A stretch of DNA of 54,862 bases from an uncultured Pseudomonadota bacterium. Lineage in GTDB: Bacteria; Myxococcota_A; UBA796; SXON01. How positions within the stretch are numbered: the stretch's first letter is position 1; each line of letters opens with the position of its first letter. Shown in pieces: positions 8,881-17,252 of the stretch. A program made the position numbers and the translations under genes. Where the stretch lies: assembly GCA_903885375.1 (NCBI GenBank), contig CAISIK010000079.1, positions 1 to 54,862 of the forward strand, read 5' to 3'. The notes beneath the pieces were generated by a model. The model did no database searches. It saw only the letters and a program-made list of their open reading frames with translations, and was not told the DNA's origin.

Positions 8881-9801
8881 TCATTCACCCGAGAGGAACG
8901 CCAACGCCTCCCGGGTGGCGTCCGGCACGCCACACCCGCCGAGCGCCTCCGGGTTGGCGCACAGCGCCACATCCACCGGCGCACCCTTCCGCTTCCCCCG
9001 TTCCAGCTTCTTCTTGAGTTCTGGCCACACCCCCGCCCCGACGGCCGCGACCCCGCTCCGCCACGTCTGCGCGATGGACTCCCCCTTCTTCACGCCGGCC
9101 TCCTTCGTGGCGCGATCGGTGCTCTCCAGCTCCTCGCTGATCTGCTCCATCGCGGCCTCGCGCGCATCGTCGAGCTCGCGCAGCTCCTCCTTGCGGAGCG
9201 CACGCGCCATCGCCGCCACCGACACGCTCCGCTCCGCGCCGAGGAAGGGCACCACGGGCTGCACGCTGCCCTTCACCGCGATCGTGGGCCAATCCACCGT
9301 CAGGAGCGAGGTCACCTCGGCGCTGAGCGTGGCGTCCTTGTCGATGACACCCGCCACCTTCGTGCTGATGTCGGTGCCCGGACAGCGGGGCCCCTTCCCC
9401 ATGGCACGCTCCACCGCCGAGACCTGGGTGCACTCCACCACCGTGCGCCCCTCCGCCACGACGACGAGGGCGCGCTGCACTGCGGCCCCGAAGCACCGGG
9501 CGTAGTCCTCGCCGAGCAGATCGGTGTGCCGCTGGAGGCGGAGGAACTGGCCGCTCAGGGACCGGTCGAGCTCGCCGAGGTAGCGCCCCCGTGCGGCATC
9601 CGGCGCGAGGAGAGCATCGGCCAGCTCGAGGTCGCCGACAGCCCGGCGCGCGCCCGCCAGCTGGTCCTGCGCGGCCTCGTACGCCTGCGCATCCCGCGCC
9701 TGCGCCTTGCCGAACAGCTCCGACTTCGCGCTGATGGACTCCTCCGTCCACCACACGGGTTGCTCCGCAGAAACCTGGCTGAGCGCGAGAAACAGGATCA
9801 T
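8881..9801 (-). CDS. secreted hypothetical protein
   Basis: 306 residues with an N-terminal signal peptide (MILFLALSQVSAEQP, cleavage likely after VSA). The mature part is mostly helical and charged. A Lys/Glu-rich coiled-coil-like stretch lies around 200-235, and a few Cys residues (CFGAAVQ, VECTQV, PRCPG, LCANPEALGGCG) could form disulfides. I do not recognise a family. It starts one base after the stop of the ATP-grasp gene, so the two are cotranscribed; a functional link to that ligase is possible but unproven. Confidence 0.7.
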   Translation of the reverse strand: MILFLALSQVSAEQPVWWTEESISAKSELFGKAQARDAQAYEAAQDQLAGARRAVGDLELADALLAPDAARGRYLGELDRSLSGQFLRLQRHTDLLGEDYARCFGAAVQRALVVVAEGRTVVECTQVSAVERAMGKGPRCPGTDISTKVAGVIDKDATLSAEVTSLLTVDWPTIAVKGSVQPVVPFLGAERSVSVAAMARALRKEELRELDDAREAAMEQISEELESTDRATKEAGVKKGESIAQTWRSGVAAVGAGVWPELKKKLERGKRKGAPVDVALCANPEALGGCGVPDATREALAFLSGE

Positions 9802-11115
9802 CTACGGCCTCCGGGTGTAGCTGAACACGGGAACCTGGCTCGCGCCTCCCGCGCTGACGTTCGCGAGCGCACCTTCCACCACGCGGCACAGGAATCCGGC
9901 GAAGCGACCCCGGGCGAGGAAGGGGCCGAGGTCGATCGAGCGGCGATGGATCACGCCGTCACGCGCGTCGAAGAAGGAGCCGGTGGAGCCCCGTACCCGC
10001 CGCTGCACCACGCAGCCGGCGGCGCCGTCCACCGCGCGTTCCCATGCGGATCGGCCCGCCTCCCAGCCGAGGACCACGCCGCGGCCGCCGTGCCCGTCCA
10101 CCGGCTTGAGCACCCAGTTCTCGGGATCGTGCCGCACGCGCTCGCGAGCCGCGTCGTCGCACATCAGGGTGAGCGGGACGTGCCGGTCGACGAAGCGACG
10201 CTCGGCGGGGGTGACGGGGAAGCGGGGGCTGTGCAGGAACGCGAAGACGCCCTTGCTGTGCAACAACGCCGTGCGCAGCGAGTTGATCATGCACACGCGC
10301 TGCGCCCGCGCCGCCGCGAGCACCGGCTCGAAGGGGCGCGGATCGCGGCGGAGATCGGCCACGAGGAAGCGTCGGTAGAGCACATCCACGGGAGCGCCGC
10401 GCGCGTACAGCCGGTTGCCATCGAACGAAAGCTCACCAGGGGTCACGACCTCGGTGGGGTGACCGGCCGCGCGGAAGCCGGCAGCGAGGAGGTGGAACTC
10501 GGGGGCGGTGGCCACACCGGCGCAATCCACGATCACCACGCGGAAGGGGCGCCCGAAGGCCACGCCGCGGCGTTCGGCGTCGGTCTGGGTGCGCCATTCC
10601 CGAGCCAGCGCCCGGAAGGTGGACACGACGAACGGCAGGGGGTTGACGAACGTCAACCCGCCCCAGCCCGCGGCCGCCGGATCGGCGAGCAGGAGCGGCC
10701 CCAGCGCGCTGGCGTAGCCCATGCCCGCCGGCGACTCGGCGTTGAGCTCGAGGAACCGCGGCGTGCCCTCCTCCACGAACGCATCGAGCCGCGCCAGCGG
10801 CGCCACGTCGGGAAAGCCCGGGTCGATGCGGGCCCAGCCCAACGCTTCCAAGGACACGCCCAGCGCCGCCGCGAGGCTCTCCTCGCCCCGGTCGATGTCG
10901 GCGAGCATGGCCCCCCGAACGCGCCGCAGCAGGCGGTGCATGGGAGGGAGCACCCGCCGGAAGGCGCGCACGGTGGCGTCGGGGAGGAGCAGCGGCGTGC
11001 GGCCGGTGCACACCGGGTCGGAACCGTGCAACGCCCCCACGGCGCGAACTTCATCCAGAAAGCGCGGGCGCGGGCGGCTCGCCGCCGCGCTCGACCAGTC
11101 GGCGAGGGCATCCAT
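9802..11115 (-). CDS. circularly permuted ATP-grasp protein
   Basis: 437 residues from the ATG at 11115; the open frame continues upstream antisense to holB, which is rejected. The segment FLELNAESPAGMGYA, then a RimK-like half with ENWVLKPVDGHGGRGVVLG and CVVQRRV, fit the permuted ATP-grasp/glutathionylspermidine-synthase-like ligases (COG2308-type), which join a carboxylate and an amine using ATP. The Gly-rich loop and its Lys appear intact, so it is probably active; the substrate is unknown. TACCCT lies 8 bases before the ATG and overlaps the holB -10 candidate on the other strand. It is cotranscribed with the secreted protein 8881-9801. Confidence 0.8.
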   Translation of the reverse strand: MDALADWSSAAASRPRPRFLDEVRAVGALHGSDPVCTGRTPLLLPDATVRAFRRVLPPMHRLLRRVRGAMLADIDRGEESLAAALGVSLEALGWARIDPGFPDVAPLARLDAFVEEGTPRFLELNAESPAGMGYASALGPLLLADPAAAGWGGLTFVNPLPFVVSTFRALAREWRTQTDAERRGVAFGRPFRVVIVDCAGVATAPEFHLLAAGFRAAGHPTEVVTPGELSFDGNRLYARGAPVDVLYRRFLVADLRRDPRPFEPVLAAARAQRVCMINSLRTALLHSKGVFAFLHSPRFPVTPAERRFVDRHVPLTLMCDDAARERVRHDPENWVLKPVDGHGGRGVVLGWEAGRSAWERAVDGAAGCVVQRRVRGSTGSFFDARDGVIHRRSIDLGPFLARGRFAGFLCRVVEGALANVSAGGASQVPVFSYTRRP

Positions 11116-11139
11116 CTGCGGACAGGGTAATGGGGCCGG

Positions 11140-12132
11140 GTGACTCCGGCCTTCCCGCTCATCGGCAACCGCGCGCAAACCGCGCGCCTGATCGCTGCCT
11201 CGGATGCCGACCGGATGCACCACGCCTACCTCCTCGAAGGTCCCGAGGGCGTGGGCAAGGCCACCTTCGCTCTCTGGCTGGCGCGCTACACGAACTGCAC
11301 CTCGGCCTCGCGGCCCTGTGGCACGTGTCGCAGCTGCCACCTCATGCTCAGCGGCACGCATCCCGACCTCGTGGTGGTGGTGCCCGATCCCGACCGCGCC
11401 ACGCGGGTGATCACCGTCGATCAGGCGCACCAGCTCATCCAGGCCCTCCAGCTCCAGCGCCACAGCGCCCGGCGGCGGTTCGTGATCCTCGATCCCGTCG
11501 ATGCGCTGAACGACGAATCGGCCAACGCGCTCCTGAAGACCCTCGAGGAGCCGCCCCAAGGCACGCAGTTCCTGCTGGTCACGGCCCGGGTGGCCTCGCT
11601 CCTGCCCACCATCCGGAGCCGCACCCAGCGCGTTCGGTTCGGTCCCGTCCCCGAGGCGGAGCTCGCCGATTGGCTCGTGGCCCGCGGCCTCGATGCCGAC
11701 CTCGGCCGCAGCTCGGGCGGCTCCCCGGGCTTCGCCATCCGGCTGGCCGGCGGCGAGGAAGCCGAACGCCGCACCCTCCGTGAGGCGCTCCTCGCGGCGG
11801 TGGGCCAGCCCCTCGGCAAGCTCTTCGCCTTCACGGAGGCGGAGGGCAAGAAGGAGGAGGGCGTGAACCGCGCGGCCCTCGCCGTGGATGTGCTGGAGGA
11901 GCTCCTGCGCGACAGCGCCTGCCTCGCCCAGGGGCGGCCCGCCCTTCACCGCGAGGCCAGGCCCACCCTGCGCCGTTGGGCGTCGGCGCTGTGGCCGGGA
12001 GGCTTCGTGCGGCTCGGCGGGCACCTCGCCCAGGCGCGCGACCGCCTCGCCCTCAACGTGAACGGCCGCGTGGTGCTCGAAGCCCTCCTCACGCAGCTCA
12101 ACCTCGAACTCTCGGCAGCCCCCCCCCGATGA
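11140..12132 (+). CDS. holB: DNA polymerase III subunit delta'
   Basis: 330 residues from GTG. HolB is the clamp-loader stator of the replicative polymerase. Visible: the N-terminal IGNRAQTARL, Walker A-like EGPEGVGKATFA, the four-Cys zinc module (CTSASRPCGTCRSC), the SRC-like region DALNDESANALLKTLEEPP, and a sensor-1 like FLLVTARVASLLPTIRSRTQRVRF. The gene runs directly into tatD (4-base overlap), the classic holB-tatD order. TAATGG lies 6 bases before the GTG. Confidence 0.93.
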   Translation: MTPAFPLIGNRAQTARLIAASDADRMHHAYLLEGPEGVGKATFALWLARYTNCTSASRPCGTCRSCHLMLSGTHPDLVVVVPDPDRATRVITVDQAHQLIQALQLQRHSARRRFVILDPVDALNDESANALLKTLEEPPQGTQFLLVTARVASLLPTIRSRTQRVRFGPVPEAELADWLVARGLDADLGRSSGGSPGFAIRLAGGEEAERRTLREALLAAVGQPLGKLFAFTEAEGKKEEGVNRAALAVDVLEELLRDSACLAQGRPALHREARPTLRRWASALWPGGFVRLGGHLAQARDRLALNVNGRVVLEALLTQLNLELSAAPPR

Positions 12133-12905
12133 TCGACTCCCACTGCCATCTCGACCCCACCGTTTTCTCCGGCGACGAGGGCGTGGATGCCGTCGTGGCC
12201 CGCGCCGTGGCCGCTGGCGTGAGCCACATGCTCACCGTGGGCAGCGGCTACGGGTTCGACAGCGCCGACCGCGCGCTGGCCGTGGCGCGGCGCCATCCCA
12301 ACGTGCGCTGCTCCGTGGGCCTGCACCCCCACGACGCCGCCGAGTTCACGCCCGAGCGCTTCGAGGCGCTCCTGGCGCTGGCCGGGCAGCCGGAGGTGCT
12401 GGCGCTCGGCGAGATGGGGCTCGACTACCACTACGACCGCGCCCCCCGCGAAGTGCAGCGGCACGCCTTCCGCGAGCAGCTCCGCGCCGCGCGAGCCCTG
12501 AACCTGCCGGTCATCATCCACGACCGCGAGTCGGACGGGGAGACGCTCCACATCCTCCGCGAGGAAGGCGCGTTCGCCACCGGCGTGCTCTACCACTGCT
12601 ACACCGGCAACGTGGCCCAGATGGAGGAGATCGTGGCGGAGGGGGGGCACATCTCCATCCCCGGCATCGTCACCTTCAAGAACAGCGCCGACATGCAGGC
12701 CGTAGCCGCAGCGGTGCCCGTGGACAGGCTTCTGGTAGAGACCGACAGCCCCTTCCTCGCCCCGGTACCGTACCGGGGGCGGAAGAACGAACCCGCCTAC
12801 GTGCCGTTCACGCTCGCGCGTGTGGCGCAGCTCCGCGGCGCCGACCCAGCGGAGCTGGAGCGGCACACCGACACGAACACCCGGCGCTTCTTTCGCTGGA
12901 GCTGA
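12129..12905 (+). CDS. tatD: TatD-family metal-dependent hydrolase/deoxyribonuclease
   Basis: 258 residues from the ATG overlapping the holB stop. TatD proteins are TIM-barrel metal nucleases (3'-5' exonuclease activity, DNA repair and RNA turnover have been described). Metal ligands are visible: DSHCHLD at the N-terminus, GLHPHDA, ALGEMGLDYHYD (the conserved Glu), VIIHDRES, YHCYTGN and the late LLVETDSPFLAP. The length and motif order are normal for the family, so it should be active. Confidence 0.95.
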   Translation: MIDSHCHLDPTVFSGDEGVDAVVARAVAAGVSHMLTVGSGYGFDSADRALAVARRHPNVRCSVGLHPHDAAEFTPERFEALLALAGQPEVLALGEMGLDYHYDRAPREVQRHAFREQLRAARALNLPVIIHDRESDGETLHILREEGAFATGVLYHCYTGNVAQMEEIVAEGGHISIPGIVTFKNSADMQAVAAAVPVDRLLVETDSPFLAPVPYRGRKNEPAYVPFTLARVAQLRGADPAELERHTDTNTRRFFRWS

Positions 12906-12929
12906 GCTCCCGAAGCGCCGTGGTCGGCC

Positions 12930-13091
12930 CTAGCCCTGCTTCTTGGCCGCGGCGTTGGCTTCGGCTTCGGGGGTGTGGATCTCGAACGGGGGCGTGCTGC
13001 CCTTGTTGGAGCGGGCGTTGCGGTCCTTGCGGCCGGCGTTCTTGTTACGAAGCTTGCGGCGCAGGGTGGTCTGACGGGTGGCGGAAGCCAT
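12930..13091 (-). CDS. small, highly basic protein, 53 aa
   Basis: An ATG at 13091 with Shine-Dalgarno CGGAG six bases upstream opens a 53-residue frame ending in TAG at 12930-12932. The sequence starts MASATRQTTLRRKLRNKN and is rich in Arg, Lys and Asn up to residue 35, then acidic and Ala-rich. This composition suggests an RNA- or ribosome-binding protein; I do not recognise a named family. Further upstream on the minus strand TTGACG (13142-13147) followed 17 bases later by TAGGGG is a possible promoter. It lies in an otherwise unexplained gap between tatD and a lipoprotein gene on the plus strand. Confidence 0.72.
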   Translation of the reverse strand: MASATRQTTLRRKLRNKNAGRKDRNARSNKGSTPPFEIHTPEAEANAAAKKQG

Positions 13092-13177
13092 GGAATCTCC
13101 GGGAGCGTAAGGGCGCGCCCCCTATGTGTCTGCCCGGCGCCCGTCAAGGTCACCATTGCACCCGGCGGAAGGTGTGG

Positions 13178-13183
13178 TACACA
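13178..13183 (+). promoter_or_regulatory. -10 element TACACA, leaderless-type spacing
   Basis: TACACA followed by CGCCAG and the ATG at 13190, nearly the same string as at 2005 on the other strand (TACACT, GCCAGA, ATG). Confidence 0.42.
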
Positions 13184-13189
13184 CGCCAG

Positions 13190-13963
13190 ATGATGTGGCC
13201 GCTCCTCACCCTCGTCGGCTGTGAAAAGCTCGACTCCGCCGCCTCGTTGGTGGATGGGCTGGGCGACACCACGGTTGCGCAGGCGATCTTCCTCGGCGCC
13301 GAGCTGCCGCCCACCCTCGAGATGGACGAGGAGAGCGGCCTCTACAGCGCCTTCTGCAAGGTCTTCCTCGCCGAGGTGACCGACACCTCCGACCTCACCA
13401 ACAACCCGGTGAGCGATGCCGACGTGAGCTTCGTCTCCTCGGAAACAGGGAAGCTGCCCGTGGAACAGACGGCCGACGGCGAATACCGCCTCTACAGCTA
13501 CGATGGCCTCGTGTACGAGCCGGGCCAGGAGGCCACGGTGCAGTTCGCCGTGGGTGGAGAGGAGGGCAGCCTCAACGTGGAGGCGCCGACCTCCCCCGAC
13601 TTCACGCTTCCCCCGGAGGCCGTCGCGCGCCACGGCCTCGTCGTGGACATCACCGAGGGCGAGTTCACCAACGTGGTGGGCGCGGTCTTCGACGTGGACC
13701 GCGGGAAGCTCGTGTGGGACAGCCTGCCCGACGATGTGCTGGCCACCGCCGAGCTCAACGGCCCGGACGACCCGGTCATCCGCGAGTTCGCGATCCCCGC
13801 CGAGGCCTTCCCGCGCGGCTCCACCTACGTGGTGGGCCTCGCCGGCCTCGCCATCGGCGAGGTGGACGAGGTGAGCGGCGTGAACCGCGCGCTCAGCACC
13901 TTCGCCGCCGGCCAGCTCGGCCTGCGGCTCATCACCGTGTCGGCACAAACCCAGCCGAACTGA
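13190..13963 (+). CDS. small-signal lipoprotein, unknown function
   Basis: 257 residues from the ATG at 13190 (a second ATG follows at once). MMWPLLTLVGCEKLD carries a lipobox LVGC with Cys at 11. The mature part looks like two or three Ig-like or carboxypeptidase-regulatory-like beta domains (DADVSFVSSETGKLPVEQTADGEYRLYSY), a fold common in surface lipoproteins. TACACA lies 6 bases upstream of the ATG. It converges on sppA, with 13 bases between stops. No enzymatic residues are evident. Confidence 0.75.
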   Translation: MMWPLLTLVGCEKLDSAASLVDGLGDTTVAQAIFLGAELPPTLEMDEESGLYSAFCKVFLAEVTDTSDLTNNPVSDADVSFVSSETGKLPVEQTADGEYRLYSYDGLVYEPGQEATVQFAVGGEEGSLNVEAPTSPDFTLPPEAVARHGLVVDITEGEFTNVVGAVFDVDRGKLVWDSLPDDVLATAELNGPDDPVIREFAIPAEAFPRGSTYVVGLAGLAIGEVDEVSGVNRALSTFAAGQLGLRLITVSAQTQPN

Positions 13964-13976
13964 CCGACCGGTCCGC

Positions 13977-15785
13977 TCAGCGGATGTCGAACTTGCCGGG
14001 GAGCATGGCCGCCACGCCGCCATCGGCGAGCACGCGGTCGAGCGTTTCGAGGTTGGCCCACGCTTCGCGCACGACCGGGATCTGGGCCTCGGCGGGGAGC
14101 CGCGCCTCCGCCATGTCCTCGCTGATCTGCTCGAAGAAGGTCTTGCGGTGGGGGTAGCGCTCGATGAGCACCTCGTCCGTCTCGCTGAGCCCCGCGAGCT
14201 CCACCGCCTTGTCGAGCGCCACGTCGAGGCCGCCGAGCTCATCCACGAGGCCCCTCTCCTTGGCCTGGGCGCCCGTCCACACGCGGCCCTGCGCCACGGC
14301 GTGCACCGCATCCCGGTCCATCTTGCGGCCCTCGCCCACGCGGGACAGGAAGACCTCGTAGAAGGAGGTGAGGAAGTCGCGGAAGCGCGCGCGCTCGGGC
14401 TCGGAGAAGTTGTCGATCGGGGAGAACAGCGTGCTCATCTGGCCGCGGCGCCAGGTGTGGGTGGTGATGCCGGCCTTCTCGTAGAGGCCGCCGAGGTTCA
14501 TCTTGCCGCCGAAAACGCCGATGCTGCCGGTGAGGGTGTTCGGATCGGCCACGATCCAGTCGCCGGGGGCCGCGATGTAATACCCGCCGCTCGCGGCGTA
14601 GTCGCCCATCGACACCACGAGCGGTTTCCCGGCCTCCTTGAGCCGCATGAGCGCGCGCCAGATGTTGTCGCTGGCGAGGCCGCTGCCGCCGGGGGAGTTG
14701 ACGCGGAGCACGACCGCGGCCACCTCCTCGTCTTCGCGCACCTCGTCGAGGATTTCGATGAGGGAGCGGTCCCCCACCATCGAACCGCCGAAGATGGGCG
14801 CACCCGACTCGCCGCTCACGATGGCGCCATCCGCGTGCACGATGGCGATGCGCTTGCCGCTGGCGAACGCCGAGGCGACCTCGCGGTAGTCCTCGATCTC
14901 CGTACGCTCTTCACCGGCGAGGCCGTCGGCCACCTCGTCGCGGTACTTCATGCCCGTGATCATGCCGCGGTCCTTGGCGGACTGCGGAGTGATGGGGGGA
15001 TCGTCGATCCAGCCGGCCACCGTTTCGGGAGGCACCGACCGACCGGTGGCGATGCCGGACAGGAGCTCGCCGTACAGGCCATCGAGCATGGAGTCCATGG
15101 CCTCGCTCGCCGCGGCGCTGGGCTCGGTGAGGTGGTAGGGCTCGATGGCGCTCTTGAAGTCGCCGACGTGCTCGAAGTTGGCGGTGACGCCCAGCTTCTC
15201 CATCGTGCCGGCGTAGTACTCGGTGGTGACGGCAAAGCCGTTGACCAGCATCAGGCCCGAAGGCGAGACGTAGATCTCCTTGCAGGCGCTGGCCACGTAG
15301 TAGGACTTGTTGTCGAGCGCGTCGGACCACGCGTAGCAGGGCTTGCCAGAGGCGGTGAAGGCGGCGACGGCCTCCCGCAGCTCCGAGGCTCCGGCCCAGC
15401 CGGTGCCCACGCTGCCGACCTCGAGGTACAGCCCCTTGATGCGTTCGTCGGCTGCAGCGCGCCGGATTTCTGCCGTGACCTCGCTGAGGAGGAGGGGGAA
15501 GTCGGCCGGGTCCATGATGAGGCCGCCGCCGCCGGGCGCATCCTGGAGCGAGTCATCGAGCACCACCTCGAGGAAGCTGCCCTCCTTCACCTCGGGCTGC
15601 AGCCCGCCCTGCAGGAAGAGCACGCCGCCCACGACGCCCGCCACGAGCACGAGCCCGCCCATGATCGCGAGCCCCGCGACGAGCCGGGCCGCGCGCCTGC
15701 CCCCGCGCGAGGGCGGCGGCGGTGCGCTCCGGGGAGCGGGGGGCGCAGGGATGCCAGGATGCGTAGGGGGATCGATATCGGACAT
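13977..15785 (-). CDS. sppA: signal peptide peptidase SppA, long (67K) type
   Basis: 602 residues from the ATG at 15785; the frame continues upstream, but TATGGA plus a 6-base gap favours this start. SppA is an inner-membrane serine protease that degrades cleaved signal peptides. There is a Pro-rich cytoplasmic N-terminus, one membrane segment at about 34-58, then two ClpP/crotonase-like repeats as in the E. coli form. The catalytic dyad is visible: Lys160 in LDNKSYYVAS and Ser399 in GDYAASGGYY. The VNSPGGSG motif precedes the second. The protein appears complete and active. Confidence 0.94.
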   Translation of the reverse strand: MSDIDPPTHPGIPAPPAPRSAPPPPSRGGRRAARLVAGLAIMGGLVLVAGVVGGVLFLQGGLQPEVKEGSFLEVVLDDSLQDAPGGGGLIMDPADFPLLLSEVTAEIRRAAADERIKGLYLEVGSVGTGWAGASELREAVAAFTASGKPCYAWSDALDNKSYYVASACKEIYVSPSGLMLVNGFAVTTEYYAGTMEKLGVTANFEHVGDFKSAIEPYHLTEPSAAASEAMDSMLDGLYGELLSGIATGRSVPPETVAGWIDDPPITPQSAKDRGMITGMKYRDEVADGLAGEERTEIEDYREVASAFASGKRIAIVHADGAIVSGESGAPIFGGSMVGDRSLIEILDEVREDEEVAAVVLRVNSPGGSGLASDNIWRALMRLKEAGKPLVVSMGDYAASGGYYIAAPGDWIVADPNTLTGSIGVFGGKMNLGGLYEKAGITTHTWRRGQMSTLFSPIDNFSEPERARFRDFLTSFYEVFLSRVGEGRKMDRDAVHAVAQGRVWTGAQAKERGLVDELGGLDVALDKAVELAGLSETDEVLIERYPHRKTFFEQISEDMAEARLPAEAQIPVVREAWANLETLDRVLADGGVAAMLPGKFDIR

Positions 15786-15791
15786 CGTTCT

Positions 15792-15797
15792 TCCATA
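15792..15797 (-). promoter_or_regulatory. -10 element TATGGA before sppA
   Basis: TATGGA with a 6-base gap (AGAACG) to the ATG at 15785, the same geometry as the other leaderless-type starts in this window. Confidence 0.38.
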
Positions 15798-15835
15798 AGC
15801 ACCCCCACGCCGGGAGGCGATGGCTTTCCCGGCCG

Positions 15836-16927
15836 TCAGCCGGAGTGGTGGCAGAGCCGACGCGCGCGGTCGAGGAAGGCGGCGACAGGAGCGAAAACCT
15901 GCTCCGGAGCGGCATCCGCGAGCAGGGGGTCGAGGTGACCCCAGCCCGGCGGGAGACGGACGCATTCCGCGCGCAGGCGCTCCACGAGCGGGTCCGACGC
16001 GCCGGGCGGACAGGCCGGATCTTCACTGGGGATCACCACCTGGGCGAGGCCGGGGCGGAGGGCGGCGAGCACGTCGAGGCGCCCGGAAGCATCGGTGAGC
16101 GCGCCCTCGGAGACCCACCGCGCGAGCTGTCGGACGATGCCGCCGTGGAGGTCGCCGGAGGCGTGGCGCATGCGCCCGCGAGCGCGGGACCCCTCGGTGC
16201 CGGGCGAAGCCACGTCGCCCCCATCGGCCACGAAAGGCGTGAGAAATTGTTGCATCCGGCGGGTGGGCAGCACCCAGCCGCGGGGCAGGAGCGCCGCGAC
16301 CGCGCCGGCTGTGCGGAGCGTGCTCGCGGGCGAGTCGAAGCGGACCGCGCACCCGAGCAGCGAGGCCGCGGCGATGCGGTCCTCCGCGCCGTGGGCCCGC
16401 GCGAGGCAGTAGAGCTGGGCGCCGAGGCCGTGCCCCACCCAGGCCACGCGGGGGTAGCCGCTGTGCTCCACGACCCGGTCGATGGCCGCGGGGAGGTCGC
16501 GCGTGGCGAGGTCGTCGATAGAGAACGGCTGCGCGTCGGCGGGCGGCACGGCGCACGGGTCGCCGCGGTGTTCGAAGAGGTACACCGCGAAGCCCGCCTC
16601 ACGCAGGGCTACCGCGAGTCCGCGACCCGCCTCCAGCGCGAAGTCACGATGGGTGCCGCCGAGCCCGTGCGCGAGGACCACGGGCTCCGCGCTCGCGCCG
16701 GGGATGGGCGGGAGGTGGAAGAGGTCGGCTCCCCAGCCATCATCGGTGCGGTAACGAAGGCGCGTGAGCGGTGGCTGGTCGGCGCGCACGAAGGGGGAGC
16801 GGTCGGCCGGCCGGAGCATCCGCCAAGCCAGGGCGAGCGCCGAGTCGCCCACGGTACGCACGAGATCGCCCCCCTCGGGGAGCAGGTTCGGGCGGCGGAG
16901 GTCGGGGAGGGATTGCCCGTCGGCCAT
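15836..16927 (-). CDS. alpha/beta hydrolase homologue without nucleophile serine
   Basis: 363 residues from the ATG at 16927; a GTG at 16957 would add ten. The fold is clear: the oxyanion loop VVLAHGLGGTHRDF, the strand AVYLFEHRGD, the elbow VAWVGHGLGAQ, an acidic loop IPSEDPACPP and the late His in GWGHLDPLL. In active relatives the elbow is GHSxGG. Here Ser is Gly (codon GGC, one change from AGC), while Asp/Glu and His positions look kept. Either it is a non-catalytic binding protein or the nucleophile has moved. The family is common in myxobacteria and often acts on lipids or polyesters. Confidence 0.82.
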   Translation of the reverse strand: MADGQSLPDLRRPNLLPEGGDLVRTVGDSALALAWRMLRPADRSPFVRADQPPLTRLRYRTDDGWGADLFHLPPIPGASAEPVVLAHGLGGTHRDFALEAGRGLAVALREAGFAVYLFEHRGDPCAVPPADAQPFSIDDLATRDLPAAIDRVVEHSGYPRVAWVGHGLGAQLYCLARAHGAEDRIAAASLLGCAVRFDSPASTLRTAGAVAALLPRGWVLPTRRMQQFLTPFVADGGDVASPGTEGSRARGRMRHASGDLHGGIVRQLARWVSEGALTDASGRLDVLAALRPGLAQVVIPSEDPACPPGASDPLVERLRAECVRLPPGWGHLDPLLADAAPEQVFAPVAAFLDRARRLCHHSG

Positions 16928-16942
16928 CGGGGTTCCAAGGAA

Positions 16943-17118
16943 GGACGGACAGGTCACGCGGGAGCATCAGCAGCAGATCGGCGATGGGTCGTGCTCCTCG
17001 ACCCAGCGACGTGGGAGCCAGCAAAGATTGCAGTGCATCAGAAACAGCGACGCGCGAGCCTGTCCGTCCTCCGGAGAAACGGGCAAGAGTCCATCCCGAC
17101 GGGAGGGGTGCTCTTGCC
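16943..17118. repeat. nested inverted repeats in a 325-base gene-free gap
   Basis: Between the hydrolase start and the foldase stop there is no convincing gene. The gap holds a 12-base inverted repeat, AGGACGGACAGG at 16942-16953 with its complement at 17059-17070. A second, more compact structure is GGCAAGAG at 17082-17089 pairing with CTCTTGCC at 17111-17118, enclosing TCCCGACGGGA (17094-17104). The right arm continues into CTCTTGCCACGTCAAG, a string that recurs with one change at 18792-18807. It could be an RNA structure, a regulator site or the remains of a small mobile repeat. Confidence 0.45.
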
Positions 17119-17252
17119 ACGTCAAGACTTTTCTACCACGCGTGCGTCAGGAATGAAAGCTCGCGGCGATCAATTTTCGCGCGGGCATCAGGGGAGCGGG
17201 AGCGACCGATCCGAGGGCCCGCCACCTGGCAGCCCCTCCCCCCCTTCCTTCC

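Noticed and set aside
11116..12024. N-terminal extension of the ATP-grasp frame
   Set aside because: It runs antisense through holB; the family begins at the ATG at 11115.
16740..17120. Minus-strand frame over the gap upstream of the hydrolase
   Set aside because: It enters the hydrolase gene in another frame and becomes Arg/Pro-rich; no start signal.
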